Shown piece after piece: positions 35,550-46,380 of a stretch of DNA of 64,000 nucleotides; within the stretch, counting starts at the first letter, position 1; each line of letters opens with the position of its first letter. A program made the position numbers and the translations under genes. Location: the NCBI GenBank assembly GCA_034766995.1, contig CM068313.1, forward strand, positions 2,326,501-2,390,500, in the 5' to 3' direction. This DNA comes from Acanthacorydalis orientalis (taxonomy: Eukaryota > Arthropoda > Insecta > Megaloptera > Corydalidae). The notes below the pieces were generated by a model. That model saw nothing but the letters and a program-made list of their open reading frames with translations. It ran no database searches and was not told where the DNA came from.

Positions 35550-36402
35550 CCCTTTAAGCGTTTATGTATACTCGTCATTTTTTTGTTAAATCTCGAATAT
35601 ACTCGTCATGTAGAAAAAAAATTCGTTTTTGCTATTAACTGTAAAATTTTGGGTAAAAAATATACATATTTGTAATTTTAGAAGATTTTAGAATATTTCT
35701 AAGCAGTTTTCTGTTTGTTTCGTGAATCTTGCGTGTGCTTTCTGGAGAAGGTATTTATAAGGTGTAATAGAAAAACTTATGAAGTGAATAATGTTTTTAT
35801 TTATCCTCGCAGATGAGTTTTACTGATGGTGATGAAAATATATTTTTACATCCAAGAAAACTGAAAAGAGCGATAACACCTCTAACGTCTTCTGATGAAA
35901 GTAGTGATGGGTTGAAGAAGGTAATGAACCCGATAAAGAAAATAAAAATTCAAATGTATAATGGAATATTAGAGGTGGAGAGCGAGCACCATTTAAATTT
36001 ACTGCTCATCCTGGCCCAAATTTCACTATTACCCATTAGTCAAAAACTAAATATGTGTTTTATATGGATTTTTTTTAGATTATGGCTTACTAAATATAAT
36101 AATGGAGCAAACTAATTTATATGCTGGACAATATTTGGAAATTCGCCTGAATTTGAAACAAAAATCAAGATTAAAAAAATGGATGCTAACAAATAGTAAT
36201 GAAATACGATTTGTGTATGATTGACTAATAAAATTAAAAATTTTTCAAAGAAACAACCAAAAAATTTATCATTTTGTTATAATTTAACTCAATCTTATAT
36301 CAAGTGCATTGACTGTGTTTTCGTTGAGTATAATCCTCATCGGCTAGAGATAATTAAGCACACCAGTGCGCATTCTCAAAATAAAACAAAACTCTTAAGG
36401 GG
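35550..36402 (+). mobile_element. Internally deleted piggyBac-like element with TTAA target duplication
   Basis: TTAA lies immediately before (35546-35549) and after (36403-36406). The ends are CCCTTTAAGCG on the left and, read inward from the right, CCCCTTAAGAG. The 853-bp body holds a broken transposase frame. Near 35700-35812 there is a TCTGGAGAAG|GTATTT donor-like and a TTTATCCTCGCAG|ATG acceptor-like signal, suggesting a 5'-UTR intron. A second copy of the 3' end is at 48.4-48.7 kb. Confidence 0.9.
35813..36223 (+). pseudogene. piggyBac-like transposase, N-terminal fragments
   Basis: The ATG at 35813 opens MSFTDGDENIFLHPRKLKRA and, after a short gap, TPLTSSDESSD. This is an acidic Ser/Asp-rich leader of the kind that precedes the catalytic DDD domain in piggyBac transposases. 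After a deletion and frame change, 36075-36220 reads DYGLLNIIMEQTNLYAGQYL and SRLKKWMLTNSNEIRF. This fits the first conserved block of the DDE_Tnp_1_7 domain (..I..TN.YA.. then ..W...T..E....), followed by a stop. The catalytic aspartates, the C-terminal Cys-rich zinc finger and most of the protein (about 550-600 residues in the family) are missing. It cannot be active. The family call rests on TTAA, the ends and this block. Confidence 0.75.
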
Positions 36403-36559
36403 TTAAGAATACACGTGAAACTGTTTTACTATTCAAAAGAATTTCATCGATATTCGGATAAAAATCGCCTCCGTCCACTTCATCACTAAATATTCAATCG
36501 TTTTATAGACTCTCTCCACCGTCAGCACTGAAGACAAATAAAGTAAAAATTAATTTAAT

Positions 36560-36990
36560 ATCGTTCGGTCCGTGAGTGTGTGACCCACGGGCCAAGACAC
36601 GTCGTAAAACACCGAATCGATCCGTGTCGGAGATCGCACGCCCCCCCACACACCCCCTATCGAAAAGGTCACGGGGCATCGGAGCCGAATGCCAGCCGTT
36701 GACGGAAACCAAGCAACGTGCACCGCAACTTACGGTCACCGTCCGATCGGAATTCTGCGGTACTTTCACGCCGTCGGCGACGCGGATCGAAAATTTCAAA
36801 GGAGCCCACGGGTCCGGGGACGAGTTAATTACACGGCGCGGGTGGTCTCCCCGTGTCGGCGGCCGACGTTCTCCTCCGGCGGCAACCGCCGACCGATATT
36901 GCTTCACGGTCGCGTCGATCGGAGCTCCCATGTACAAGAAATGCGTTGTTGGGAAATCGCTCCGATACGTTTTTCAAACTAAACGGGCCG
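36560..36990. promoter_or_regulatory. CpG-rich island
   Basis: One of the most CpG-dense stretches in the window. Frames of 144 codons on each strand plus a 97-codon frame overlap fully and cannot all be real. None shows a domain, so they are regarded as GC-driven. Possible promoter or conserved element, unproven. Confidence 0.35.
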
Positions 36991-37358
36991 GTGGTCTTAA
37001 TCGAAACTAGTAGTGTAATTATTTACTTATTAGATCATTACAGAATATCGATTTAATTTCTTGTCGAAGAAAAAATGATAGTCTAAAATGTCATAAATGA
37101 CAGTGGACATATTTATAAATGTTAATAAATAAATATTGATCCAGCGAGAAGGAACATAAGAGTGACAAATTTGATTCTTCCAGATTTATGTCTGTATGTC
37201 AGATTAGTCCAAACTATACTTCGATTAGATTTTAGGAAGTACTGTGATGAAACATTAAAATAAGAAACACAGGTTTACAAATTTAGTTTCACAGATGAAT
37301 TCTTCATAAAGGAGTTTCAGGATGTCTGTAGTTTTCAATTCTAATAGTGTTCTTTTTA
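36991..37358. other. Gene-free AT-rich stretch
   Basis: Nothing supportable was seen between the CpG-rich island and the mariner remnant. Confidence 0.5.
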
Positions 37359-37560
37359 TTAGGTTGGTATAAAATTATAATTGAGGTATATGACCTTCAA
37401 ATTCATACACATTTTTCACTTTTTCGATTTTCCTAGCTGTTTAAATAATTCAGAACTGTGGAGCAACTAAGCCTAATTTTTGTGCAAGCTCTCGAATTGT
37501 GCGTGGTTCTGATTCAACTGACTCTTTCGTTTGGTCGTTATGAACTGAAAAAGATGCTCG
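37359..37560 (-). mobile_element. Truncated mariner: one TIR plus HTH fragment
   Basis: TTAGGTTGGTATAAAATTAT begins at 37359 after TA (37357-37358). It is the terminal repeat of the Hsmar1-like family, with a GACCTTCAAATTCATA block shared with the solo end at 59.66 kb. On the minus strand, about 37546-37454 reads HNDQTKESVESEPRTIRELA then QKLGL and a stop, the helix-turn-helix part of the transposase. The opposite TIR was not found. Catalytic domain absent. Confidence 0.8.
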
Positions 37561-39100
37561 AGACCTTCTCTACCTTAAGGCTCTCGACCCCAGCACGAAC
37601 TTTCGGAACAACATAGCACGAATTTTAAATATGTATTAACAAAGACAAAAATTGTTACAATTGTGCAAGTATGCGACACTTCTGATCTTTTATATTCTAT
37701 GACATTTTATTATCTTTTCATGCTCAACTTCCATGAAAATTCGATTAGTAGAAAACGGTATCATTACGAGAGCGGTGACAAGTAAGGTATGATTAGATAC
37801 AAGTGTATCTCTCTACGGGTGATTCTGATGGGTAGTGGCGAAAATCGTTATTAAAAGTTCGACCAATAAGCGGTACCGTTTTCGCTACTGAAATTCGTAT
37901 TCGTCGCCAGACCTGCATGTAAGACAGTGGTTACATCATTTGGTATCGCTAACAAGACATACAGATTAACGAAACTGTAGACGTGATTCTACGTCGAAAA
38001 ACTATTCGTTGTTAAAAACAGATCGATTTCTATTTTCATTCAGTAAATGTTTAATTCCGATCCAGTTCTTTTACCCCGTCTGTTGACTGTACCGGTAATC
38101 CCTCGTATCCATAGACGTGTGTACATAAAAACTTCTACAAATCTTATTACAGGTTTCGAAACACAACATGCAGCACGGTTTCGTAACTAAAAATACGGCG
38201 TGCAGAGTGCACAGTTTACTTGTTTTTTATTGTTGTTGTTGCACAGGTAGTAGTAATTCAGCTCTTGCTCGAACAAACTGACAGCGACTGTTGTTACAGC
38301 AACTGAAAGATTAATGTACACGGTGATTTGCAGAAAAGGAGTCTATAAGCTGGAAGTGTGGTACGGGTGGAAAAAAACACACACAGACACACGAACGAAC
38401 TGTCTGTCAGTGGCTCGTTGCGAATCGGTTGAGAACCGAACGAGATGGATTTAATTGCGAGCGGAGATACGTTTATAGAAAACATAGCTGGATGCATAGC
38501 CATAATTATTCATTGTTAATTTTAATTTATGATCTTAAAGATCAAGGTTTATTTAATTGGTTACAATAAATTGAATATAAACAGAAATAATGATTAGTTG
38601 AGGAATGTAGAAATATGTACAGATGAGAACAGTTGCAACACACCATTGAATTAAGGGATGATTCGAACGCAAGAGCACAAACGGGGTGTATTTTTAAATT
38701 ATAATTTGTATTCGGGTTCTAATACCTCAGTTGTCGATGAGTCCTAAATCTCCAAAAACTAATTAACTAGCAACACACCATTAACGTTTGACCGACGCGG
38801 ATGTAATTATACTTGGCGTGGTTACCGACCCGAACCTAAACGCACACTCGACGACTTAAGTCATCTGATGCTCTCTGCAATGCTCAGCTTGTAAGATGTA
38901 TGCGGTGCCAATATTTAAACTCGATATATTTTATGTTCTACGAAGCTGATAGTTTGAGATCAAACCGATTTCTTACAACTTCTTCAAGCCTGTTCAGCAT
39001 CCAGCGTCGTTCATTTAATACTTCTGCGTAGGATTATTACCGAACTCGCGTTCTTTTTCTACTCGTGCGTCTACTTTGAACCGTTTAACTCGTTTAATTA
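37561..39100. other. Long gene-free stretch
   Basis: Mixed composition, mildly CpG-containing near 37780-37930 and 38780-38880, with a (CA)-like tract near 38375-38393. The minus-strand frame of 69 codons at 38294 has no motif. No repeat family of the window was recognised. Confidence 0.45.
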
Positions 39101-39720
39101 ATGCGGAACGTTAATTTGAACTCTGAGGATGCCTATACCGTAATGACGAAATTAAGCTCCGGCGAATCTGTACCAGAACCGACACACGGCCGGCTGTTCA
39201 GACAAAAACAGTGTCCAAAAAACGCACACCTGCCGCGATTTCGCTCTCTGTTCGCCGCGCGCGCGTTCGTCACAATGTATACAGAGATGTACGATAATGT
39301 ACTTGCTTTTTAGCTGTACTTCTATAAGCTTGTATATTCAACATTCTACAACAAAACAAGTCGAAACTTATTGATATCTGCTCGCACGTACGGGTCTGTC
39401 GCGAACGCGCTCGCTCGATCTCGCTCGCACGCGCCCGTCCAGGCGGACAGCGCGGGCGAGAGAGCGCGAGACGCGCGCGACACGCGCGAACCGACGCCGG
39501 TGCGGTGTCAACATTCCGAAAACCACGGAACTCGGTTCTTTGCTTCAGATGTGACATTCACATTTCAATACATTAAGTACTTTGTACTTAATTAAACGGA
39601 GTGAATGCGTCGTCCTCGAGCAGCTTTGCATTTCGGTACACGGCGACGGGGCGTCGGGACGCACGCACGGTGACGACGAGGACGTGGGGCCGATATTCTT
39701 GATTAGATACGAGAGGCGGA
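39101..39720. promoter_or_regulatory. CpG-rich island pair
   Basis: CpG-dense blocks at about 39170-39270, 39385-39510 and 39600-39715 (GCGCGAGACGCGCGCGACAC). Frames of 70-100 codons overlap on both strands without domains. Composition suggests an unmethylated regulatory segment or non-coding exon. Confidence 0.35.
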
Positions 39721-39759
39721 ACGTACTTACACTCATGTGTGTAGGTATGTACCTTCGTC

Positions 39760-39760
39760 G

Positions 39761-39810
<50 letters not shown>

Positions 39811-39812
39811 CA
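39760..39812. repeat. (TA)n microsatellite
   Basis: About 45 bp of TA. All long frames across 39545-40081 pass through it and read Tyr/Ile repeats. Confidence 0.9.
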
Positions 39813-40102
39813 CATACACACGTCTGGCTGACGGTACCGCCTCGCACCTCAACCTTCTTGTGCTCGCGCTGTATTTAATCCAAATTCACCGGTCTCAAAT
39901 TCTGCCTTTGAAGAAGACGTTCCGTATAACGCGGATTAAGTTTCCGTTACATTCGTATTCATGGCTTTCGGGAGAGACGCGGGAACGTGACGGTGCACAT
40001 CTTTGTACGTACGGTTCCTTTTTTTACACAGATTTACAGTTTACATACTTCTACATAAATATATATATCTTTTATGTGTAAGATTTTAATATATACATTT
40101 AC

Positions 40103-40103
<1 letters not shown>

Positions 40104-40160
<57 letters not shown>

Positions 40161-40162
40161 TG

Positions 40163-40226
<64 letters not shown>
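40104..40226. repeat. ~120-bp (TA)n microsatellite
   Basis: Near-pure TA with two AAATA interruptions. It ends directly at a mariner terminal repeat. Confidence 0.95.
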
Positions 40227-40228
<2 letters not shown>

Positions 40229-40255
40229 GGTCGTTTGACAAGTATAGTAAAGAAG
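40226..40255 (+). mobile_element. Solo mariner terminal repeat (family of 57.3-59.2 kb)
   Basis: GTGGGTCGTTTGACAAGTAT directly adjoins the TA array. It matches the ends of the element at 57289-59211 (GTGGGTCGTTCGATAAGTAT). No coding part of that family follows. Confidence 0.75.
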
Positions 40256-40336
40256 CAGATTAAACATCCTTTTTGGAAAAAAAATCGATTTTGGCTGCAT
40301 GTCCTAGAGCCTGATTGCATTTAAAAATTATCCAAA

Positions 40337-40525
40337 TCATTTTCTATTATCATACAGAATCCTCTTTTCATTACAAGTAATGATTAGGTTTGAAAATAGC
40401 GTTTTATCATTTCGAATCATCAATAAAAAAGACACCTCTAAGCGTTTCATTTTCTGACCATCTGTTAATTCGTGCGGCGCCCACTTATTCAGCTTTTTCA
40501 CCTTTCCTACTGCAGCGATCAGCAT
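40337..40525 (-). pseudogene. mariner transposase fragment (linker and first Asp box)
   Basis: The minus strand encodes VGKVKKLNKWAPHELTDGQK, then RLEVSFLLM, then LIITCNEKRILYDNRK. W(A/V)PHEL is the conserved mariner linker motif, and the T(C/G)DE(K)WILYDN block normally supplies the first catalytic Asp. Here that position reads CNEK, with Asn in place of Asp. Only about 62 codons survive, without termini. The sequence style is Hsmar1/cecropia-like. It is a dead fragment about 80 bp from an end of a different mariner family. Confidence 0.85.
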
Positions 40526-40529
40526 CCTA

Positions 40530-40830
40530 TATCAGCATCTTAATAATTCAAAATGCCCAGTAATACTGACAAGGAACATGTAAGAAACCACAGAAAAGGA
40601 ACCACAATAGAAAAAATTAGGCCACGAACAGATCCCTCAATTAAACAGTAAAACAGCCCAACATTTATTACACAATTATTATATTTTCATGTTTGTTCCA
40701 CATAGTATAAGACACAGTCGATCGAAATGAAATCAGATACACGATCAACAACCAATAATGACCGATAATCGTTCATTGCACGTTTTCGATCAGAAAAAAT
40801 CGTTTATTTATCCAGAAAACTTAACAAACA
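40530..40830 (+). repeat. Outlying copy of the 42.4-43.3 kb tandem family
   Basis: CAGCATCTTAATAATTCAAA, GAAAAAATTAGGCCACGAAC, TTTATTACACAATTATTATA and GATCAACAACCAATAATGAC match the array units 1.9 kb downstream, same orientation. Confidence 0.8.
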
Positions 40831-41206
40831 CAAACAAAAAAAATAAACATTAAGTTGATTACACGCTGGCACATATTTTCCACTGACAGCCGGTCCGTCT
40901 GTTCGTTCGTCTCTTTTTATTTATTTGAATACAGAGTGAAATCCACTTACACGAACAACAATTCCATCTGCTCTCGTATAATTTTCACCTGTTAAGCTCG
41001 ACTTAATCCACGGCCATCTAACAGTACGAAGCGCACAAAAAGCGCCCGTCCGACTCGCAATCTAATCTAATTATTTTCAAATTGACGAAAGTGACTCGTG
41101 CGATTCTTCTGCAGAATTTGTATCTGCTCATAATTGGCATTAGAAGATTATCATCTTGTCGGTACAGACGCATGCACTCATCCGCTGCTAGTATTTTGTA
41201 AGATCT

Positions 41207-41251
<45 letters not shown>

Positions 41252-41489
41252 GTGTGTGTGTGTAGTCCCTAGACTGCAAACATTCGACAGTGGCATTATT
41301 GTAATAACCTATGTCAGCGTTCAGTCGTTTACCGCTTTGTAAATTGTAAAGGAAATTAAATTACGAGTAAATGAAACTGCTGCAGTACATGGTATGATGA
41401 CAGTGAAAAACGACCCCAGAGAAACTAAACAGACTTTTGAGAACGTGGATGCTGTATGTAATTAACCGAGCCACTAGTCGTCATGTAGG

Positions 41490-41541
<52 letters not shown>

Positions 41542-41620
41542 TGTATGTATGTATATATCAACTACTCGTTATACATGTACAGTTAAGTTACGAAATTGTC
41601 ATAATAAATTACTTTTACTC
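40831..41620. other. Gene-free stretch with TA/GT microsatellites
   Basis: TA arrays at about 41207-41247 and 41489-41540, with (GT)n at 41250-41263. Nothing coding. The 92-codon minus frame at 41018 runs through a TA array. Confidence 0.5.
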
Positions 41621-42120
41621 TTTCGCAGCGGGTCGTTTCCACAGAGAGAAAAAAAAGGCGCGCCACTCTTTTTTCCGAACAAACACTTTCGGAGAAAAAT
41701 TGCGCGCGCTTAGGAATTCAGCCGGTGTGCGCGTACCAAAAAAAAATGTATTAATAAGCTACGTTCGTTTTTTTTTTTGTTCCTGTTCGGTGTGTTCGGT
41801 GCGTCGTTCGAACAACAGTTTTCGAGTGCACCGAAGACTGTTTTCGTCGACTGAACGTCGATCCGAACATGTTTGTGATCGTCGAGATCCGTACAAGAGT
41901 TTATTCACTGGATTACCGGACGTGAGGATCTGTTATGAGCCTATGTTACCTATGTATGTTGTCTGTCATAATCGGAAACGTTGTGTGCGACTGAGAAGTG
42001 TACTAGGGAAGAGTGATAATTGCCCGTGTTCGACAAGAGAACATGATTTTTTTGGTGCGAGTCCGTTTTTATCTTTCGAAGTGATTTCTCGGTTTAGCTC
42101 GATGCATTTATAAAAGAAGG
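41621..42120. promoter_or_regulatory. CpG-rich segment after an acceptor-like signal
   Basis: TTTTACTCTTTCGCAG (AG at about 41629-41630) is a good acceptor-like match. The DNA after it is CpG-rich and is covered by a 190-codon plus-strand frame from 41541 to 42113. That frame starts inside a TA array, is Arg/Ser/Cys-rich and shows no domain I recognise. It could contain a non-coding exon. I do not call it a gene. Confidence 0.25.
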
Positions 42121-42399
42121 ATACGGTCTAGGAAATTGATTTTGGGATCAAATTTCATGTAGCGGTGGGTAACTCCAAAAGTATTAACCCTTAACGGTCG
42201 AAATACCCTACTACGGGGACATCACACTTATGCCGTAGAAAACGAAACGCCAGTTATGTCATCTAACCCTATAGTATAGTACCTAATTAAGCCTTATCTT
42301 AGAATAAGTACAAGTATGTTATACTAATTATAAAATGTCTAGACGATAAGGATATTTGTGAACAAAACCATAAATTGTAGTTGTAAACAAAAACATAGA

Positions 42400-43335
42400 T
42401 TTAATTATCAAAATTGCTTCATAATTCAAAATAGCCAGAGAAACTGTCGAGGAACGTGTAAGAAGCCATAGAAAAACCCAGAACAGAAAAAATTAGGTCA
42501 CTAACAGTTCCCTCAATTAATTAGTAAAAGAGCCTAACGTTTATTACACAATTATAATATTTTTATGTTTGTTACACAAAGTATAAGACACGGTCTATCA
42601 AAATTAAATCAGACACATGATCAACAACCAAAAATAATGACTAATAATCATTTATTGCTCGTTTTTAATCAGAAAAATATTTAGAATCGTACGATAAAAA
42701 CTATAATATCTACGAATAAAATTTTCAAAAGTCTACAAGGAGAGCCCACATTCATTTTGTTAATTTTTAAATTTTTTCAGAAATTAAGCTATCAATTTGT
42801 CAGCAAGGAGAGCCCACATTCATTTTGTTAATTTTTAATTTTTTTCAAAAATTAAGCTATCAATTTGTCAGCATCTTCATAATTCAAAGTGCTCAGAAAA
42901 ACTGTCGAGGAACTTGTAAGAAACCACAGAAAATCCAGAATAGAAAAAATTAGGTCACTAACATATCTCTCAATTAATTAGTAAAAGAGCCTAACGTTTA
43001 TTACACAATTATTATATTTTTATGTTTGTTCCACAAAGTGTAAGATACGGTCTATCAAAATGAAATCAGATACATAATCAACAACCAAGAATGACTAATA
43101 ATTATTTATTACACGTTTTTGATCCGAAAAATTCTTTATTTATTTAGAATCGTACTATAAAAAATATAATATCTACGAATAAAACTTTTAAAAGTCTGAA
43201 GGAGAGCCCACATTTATTTTGTTAATTTTTAAAAAAATTCAGAAATTAAGCTATCAATTTGTCAACATCTCCAAAATAGAAAATTCCCAGAAAAACTGAT
43301 GCGGAACGTGTAAGAAATCACAGAAAGATTAAAGC
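42400..43335 (+). repeat. ~380-480-bp tandem repeat, two full copies plus a third partial
   Basis: Landmarks CTTCATAATTCAAA(A/G)T, GAAAAAATTAGGTCACTAAC, AGAGCCTAACGTTTATTACA and GAGAGCCCACATTCATTTTG occur at about 42418, 42880 and 43265. The block AAGGAGAGCCCACATTCATT is itself duplicated at about 42738 and 42804, a small nested tandem. Confidence 0.9.
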
Positions 43336-44055
43336 GGTGTAAGAAAGAAGGTCAAAGAGTAAAAAAAATTACTTTGATCCTATCTGAAAAGAAGAAAGTG
43401 TATTTTTTTAAACAATTTAAAACATTTTCACTTCTCTATCTTATGCGGTTGTTGTATGTATAAAACATCCGTTTTTTTTTTCATTCTTATCAAATATTTA
43501 ATCCTCAAAGCGTTACTCTTACATTAAAAAATCATCGATGATGATCCATTGAATATTTTTAATCCTCTGAGAACCGAAAAACAATTAATTCGTGAAATCA
43601 TATAAAATTCACTATACAAACAATAATTAATTTAAACAAGAACTCTTCCATTCAAACCCTCCGCAGCTAATTAACATCAGTTGTATCCACAATGCAGCTC
43701 TTACTGCATGTTACACGAACGACTGGAACTTGCCGGAAAAGTTGTCCATGCAGCAGGCGTACATGCAGGAGACCGCCCGTTCCGTCGCATATATCCTTCT
43801 CGAGTAATCAGCGGCTCTCATTAAAATTAAAACTGATTCTATGCAATTTAACCGGAGGAACAAGCATCTCTAGGTATTCCACTATACACATAACACCGCA
43901 TAAGTAAGATAAAGGACTCTATTATACGTGGACCCCTTTAACGCGATTCAACAGACTTCACCGCCGGTTTTGTTTAAAACGAAACACCGCCGTTCGTACA
44001 ATTATTACACATCCGAGTTGTGGCCCGTGTTTATCAATTTTCTTACAATTATGTA
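43336..44055. other. Gene-free stretch
   Basis: The 71-codon frame at 43692 and the 60-codon frame at 43928 show no motifs. Mild CpG content near 43940-44030. Nothing supported. Confidence 0.45.
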
Positions 44056-44056
44056 C

Positions 44057-44057
<1 letters not shown>

Positions 44058-44098
<41 letters not shown>
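44058..44098. repeat. (TA)n microsatellite
   Basis: About 40 bp of TA. Confidence 0.9.
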
Positions 44099-44103
<5 letters not shown>

Positions 44104-44136
44104 CTCTTAGTCTAGAGACTTCGGTCTTTCGTGCAG

Positions 44137-44211
44137 ACCTGTGTAATGAACGAGAGTGTGGGTAGAATGGCGTCCGACGACGACGACGACCGCAATCAAT
44201 TCGATCTGAAT
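44137..44211 (+). other. Candidate short coding exon with Asp run
   Basis: An acceptor-like TCGGTCTTTCGTGCAG ends at 44136. An ATG at 44146 opens MNESVGRMASDDDDDRNQFD then LN, reaching a donor-like AAT|GTAAAT (GT at 44212-44213). Without splicing, the frame stops after 28 codons (44230-44232). The 75-nt segment is GC-rich against AT-rich flanks. I do not recognise the peptide. The GAC repeat could equally be a simple trinucleotide tract giving a chance frame. Confidence 0.25.
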
Positions 44212-44391
44212 GTAAATTTGCGTTTAATATGAGAGCTTAATTTTTAATTTTTTTCTTCGCTGTTTGAGTTTAGTGTTTATTGATTTCGTCGACGATGGTA
44301 AAATATATTGTGGATACGGTTTTTCACTACGGACCTCGTTTTCAATTTTAAATCAACTCTAAGTAATTCGTTTAATTCTCCCATATATACC

Positions 44392-44795
44392 AGGGATGTG
44401 TAACTTATTCAATAACAAGAGTATTCGAATAATTTAATACTTCTCATATATTTTTCAGTACTGACGAGCCTCACTATCGCCCGTCCCTAATTTGTTTTTT
44501 ATTGTATTTAGCAAGTATTGATTAAGAGAATTGTTTAGTTTTATATCTCTTTAAAGACTTGTCCATAACCGTAGAGTTTCTTTAAACAACAGCTTGGACA
44601 CATAATGCATATGGATATTTGATAAAGATAATGTGAATTAACCGTTTATGTATATAAAAAATATTCTAATATTAGTACACACTATACTACTGAAGATTAT
44701 TTATATAAATGTTTAGGAAAAATGTCAATAAAGTAGTGTTGTGTCGAGAGCCGCACAGAGTAGCTTTGGGAGCCGCATGCGTATCGCAAGCCAAT
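44392..44795 (-). mobile_element. hAT-like element, copy B
   Basis: Reads as the reverse complement of copy A at 24.6-25.3 kb. The shared blocks are GCGGCTCCCAAAGCTACTCT, GACATTTTTTCCTAAAC or a close variant, and AAATTAGGGACGGGCGA against AAATTCGAGACGGG. The terminus CAGGGATGTG at 44393 corresponds to the ATCCCTG end of copy A. The 96-codon frame at 44741 starts inside the shared repeat and is not a host gene. Confidence 0.7.
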
Positions 44796-45074
44796 TTTAC
44801 TCACCCTTGATATATACAGAGAGGTTGAAAAAAAATATATTCACTTTAACAGAGGTTATCTGTGAAATTTTTTCATTGTTGAATAGAATTACGGCGACAA
44901 AATATAGTATGTTGTTCTCTCAAAAGATGTCGTTAATCACACGAATACTAGAGCCACCATGCGAACACTATCTAGTAATTTTTTTTATTTATCTTATATC
45001 CCAGAAAAGAAGACAACTAATCTCCGTATAACAGTACCTCTCAAAAACGAATTCCAGTTAAAAATCTCTAACTA

Positions 45075-45720
45075 AAATGTTATACATTACAAAACTTCTT
45101 GACATATGGCTCTGAGAGCTGGGGCCCGTATGGAATCGATAAAAAAGAAATAATTATGAAGCTAGTAGTTTAAAAAGCGTATTGGGAATAGATAGGGGAG
45201 CGTTGAATAATGCTGTGATACTTTAAATAGGGAGTTTACTGATAGATGATAACATAAAAAAGCGTTATGTAAAATATTTTCTTAAATTAAAAAATAATGA
45301 ATGTAAACAAGTACAATACAAGTGTCTGTTAAGCCAGCCGAAGAGTGAGCATCGAAAAGGTTGGGCTAATTTAATATTCGATGTACTGATCAATCTTAAT
45401 ATATCAGAAAACTGGATGAGTGATGCGAATTTAAATTATGGAAAAATAGTAGAATGGATGAGATACTGGAGGGATGGATGGGGCAGTAGATACTATGTAG
45501 AAAGATGTAAATATAAAGCTCTCACTGATTTTTTTACTACGTTGCTATTAAAAGAAAAAGGGACGGCCTACATACACAAATCAAAAGAAGAAATACAGAC
45601 CAGAAAGAAGAATAATTGCAAAATTTAGGTTAGGTAAGTGAGGATGAGACTTTGAAATAAATAAGTGTGGAAGTAAAATATACATACTTTATCATGGGTA
45701 CATTAATAATATTCATATAC
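45075..45720 (+). pseudogene. LINE C-terminal fragment
   Basis: The + strand reads LTYGSESWGPYGIDKKEI, then after a frameshift RVLGIDRGALNNAV, a stop, then a long frame through KKRYVKYFLKLKNNE, KSEHRKGWANLIFDVL and VEWMRYWRDGWGSRYYVERC to about 45628. In another frame RPERRIIAKFRLG follows. The order 'YG.E.WG', 'VLG.DR..', and a late R.(I/V)A(R/K)FR.G motif is the post-RT C-terminal region of arthropod non-LTR retrotransposons. No RT catalytic box or endonuclease is present. At least one stop and two frameshifts. The clade is uncertain. The 70-codon frame at 45416 is part of this. Confidence 0.6.
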
Positions 45721-46046
45721 TAAAAGATTGTAAAGGGCTGGAACTATTATGAGAAAGCTTACTTGCCAATATCAATCAGACTAGCAACAGCGTATTTATG
45801 GAATCAGTGCCTGTGGTCAATTTAATAAAAACTTTTAAAGCAATTCTTCAAAAGACTGAGACATTAAAATATAGTTTAAAAACAGAATGTAAGAAATAAA
45901 TAAATATGTAGATACAGTAAGGAATTATAAGTGAATTATAATTAAAATGTAGTAGAATAGCTAAGTTTTGTATCTATCACGTTTAAGGTTTGTTACTAAC
46001 CTGTAAAAGTAGTGTGAAATGTGACATGTATACGAGATTAGCACTG

Positions 46047-46093
<47 letters not shown>

Positions 46094-46246
46094 AAAGAAT
46101 ATAATAATATTACAAAACTGAAAATCTGTTCCAATCTAGGAATTTTGTCTCGGATCAACCGGAAAATCATTCAAGAAAAATTGTCTAATCTTCTCACAAA
46201 TGATTTATGTTTTCTTTCTCCACAAATAAGAGAAACTAATTAGATT
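45721..46246. other. Gene-free stretch with (TA)n
   Basis: TA array at about 46050-46089. Otherwise AT-rich. The part at 45720-45900 may still be LINE 3' sequence but shows no recognisable motif. Confidence 0.45.
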
Positions 46247-46380
46247 TTTCTGTACCCTGACGTTCTGAAGGTAGTGATATCGACGTCGAAATGCACGCAA
46301 GCATGAATTAAGAATGATTCATTGACCAGTTTCGACAAACAACACTCTTTTATGGTCTGCGGTGTGAGATAATTTTTTTT
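46247..46380 (+). repeat. Solo monomer of the 183-bp family
   Basis: CTGTACCCTGACGTTCTGAA, TATCGACGTCGAAATG and GCATGAATTAAGAATGATTC match the unit order at 2.03-2.86 kb and at 31.86 kb. Confidence 0.6.

Noticed and set aside
36503..37010. Two 144-codon frames on opposite strands
   Set aside because: They overlap almost fully and cannot both be real. Neither has motifs, and they coincide with a CpG-rich island.
41541..42113. 190-codon + strand open frame
   Set aside because: The longest frame in the window, but it starts in a TA microsatellite, is Arg/Cys/Ser-rich without any domain, and lies in CpG-rich DNA where long chance frames are expected.
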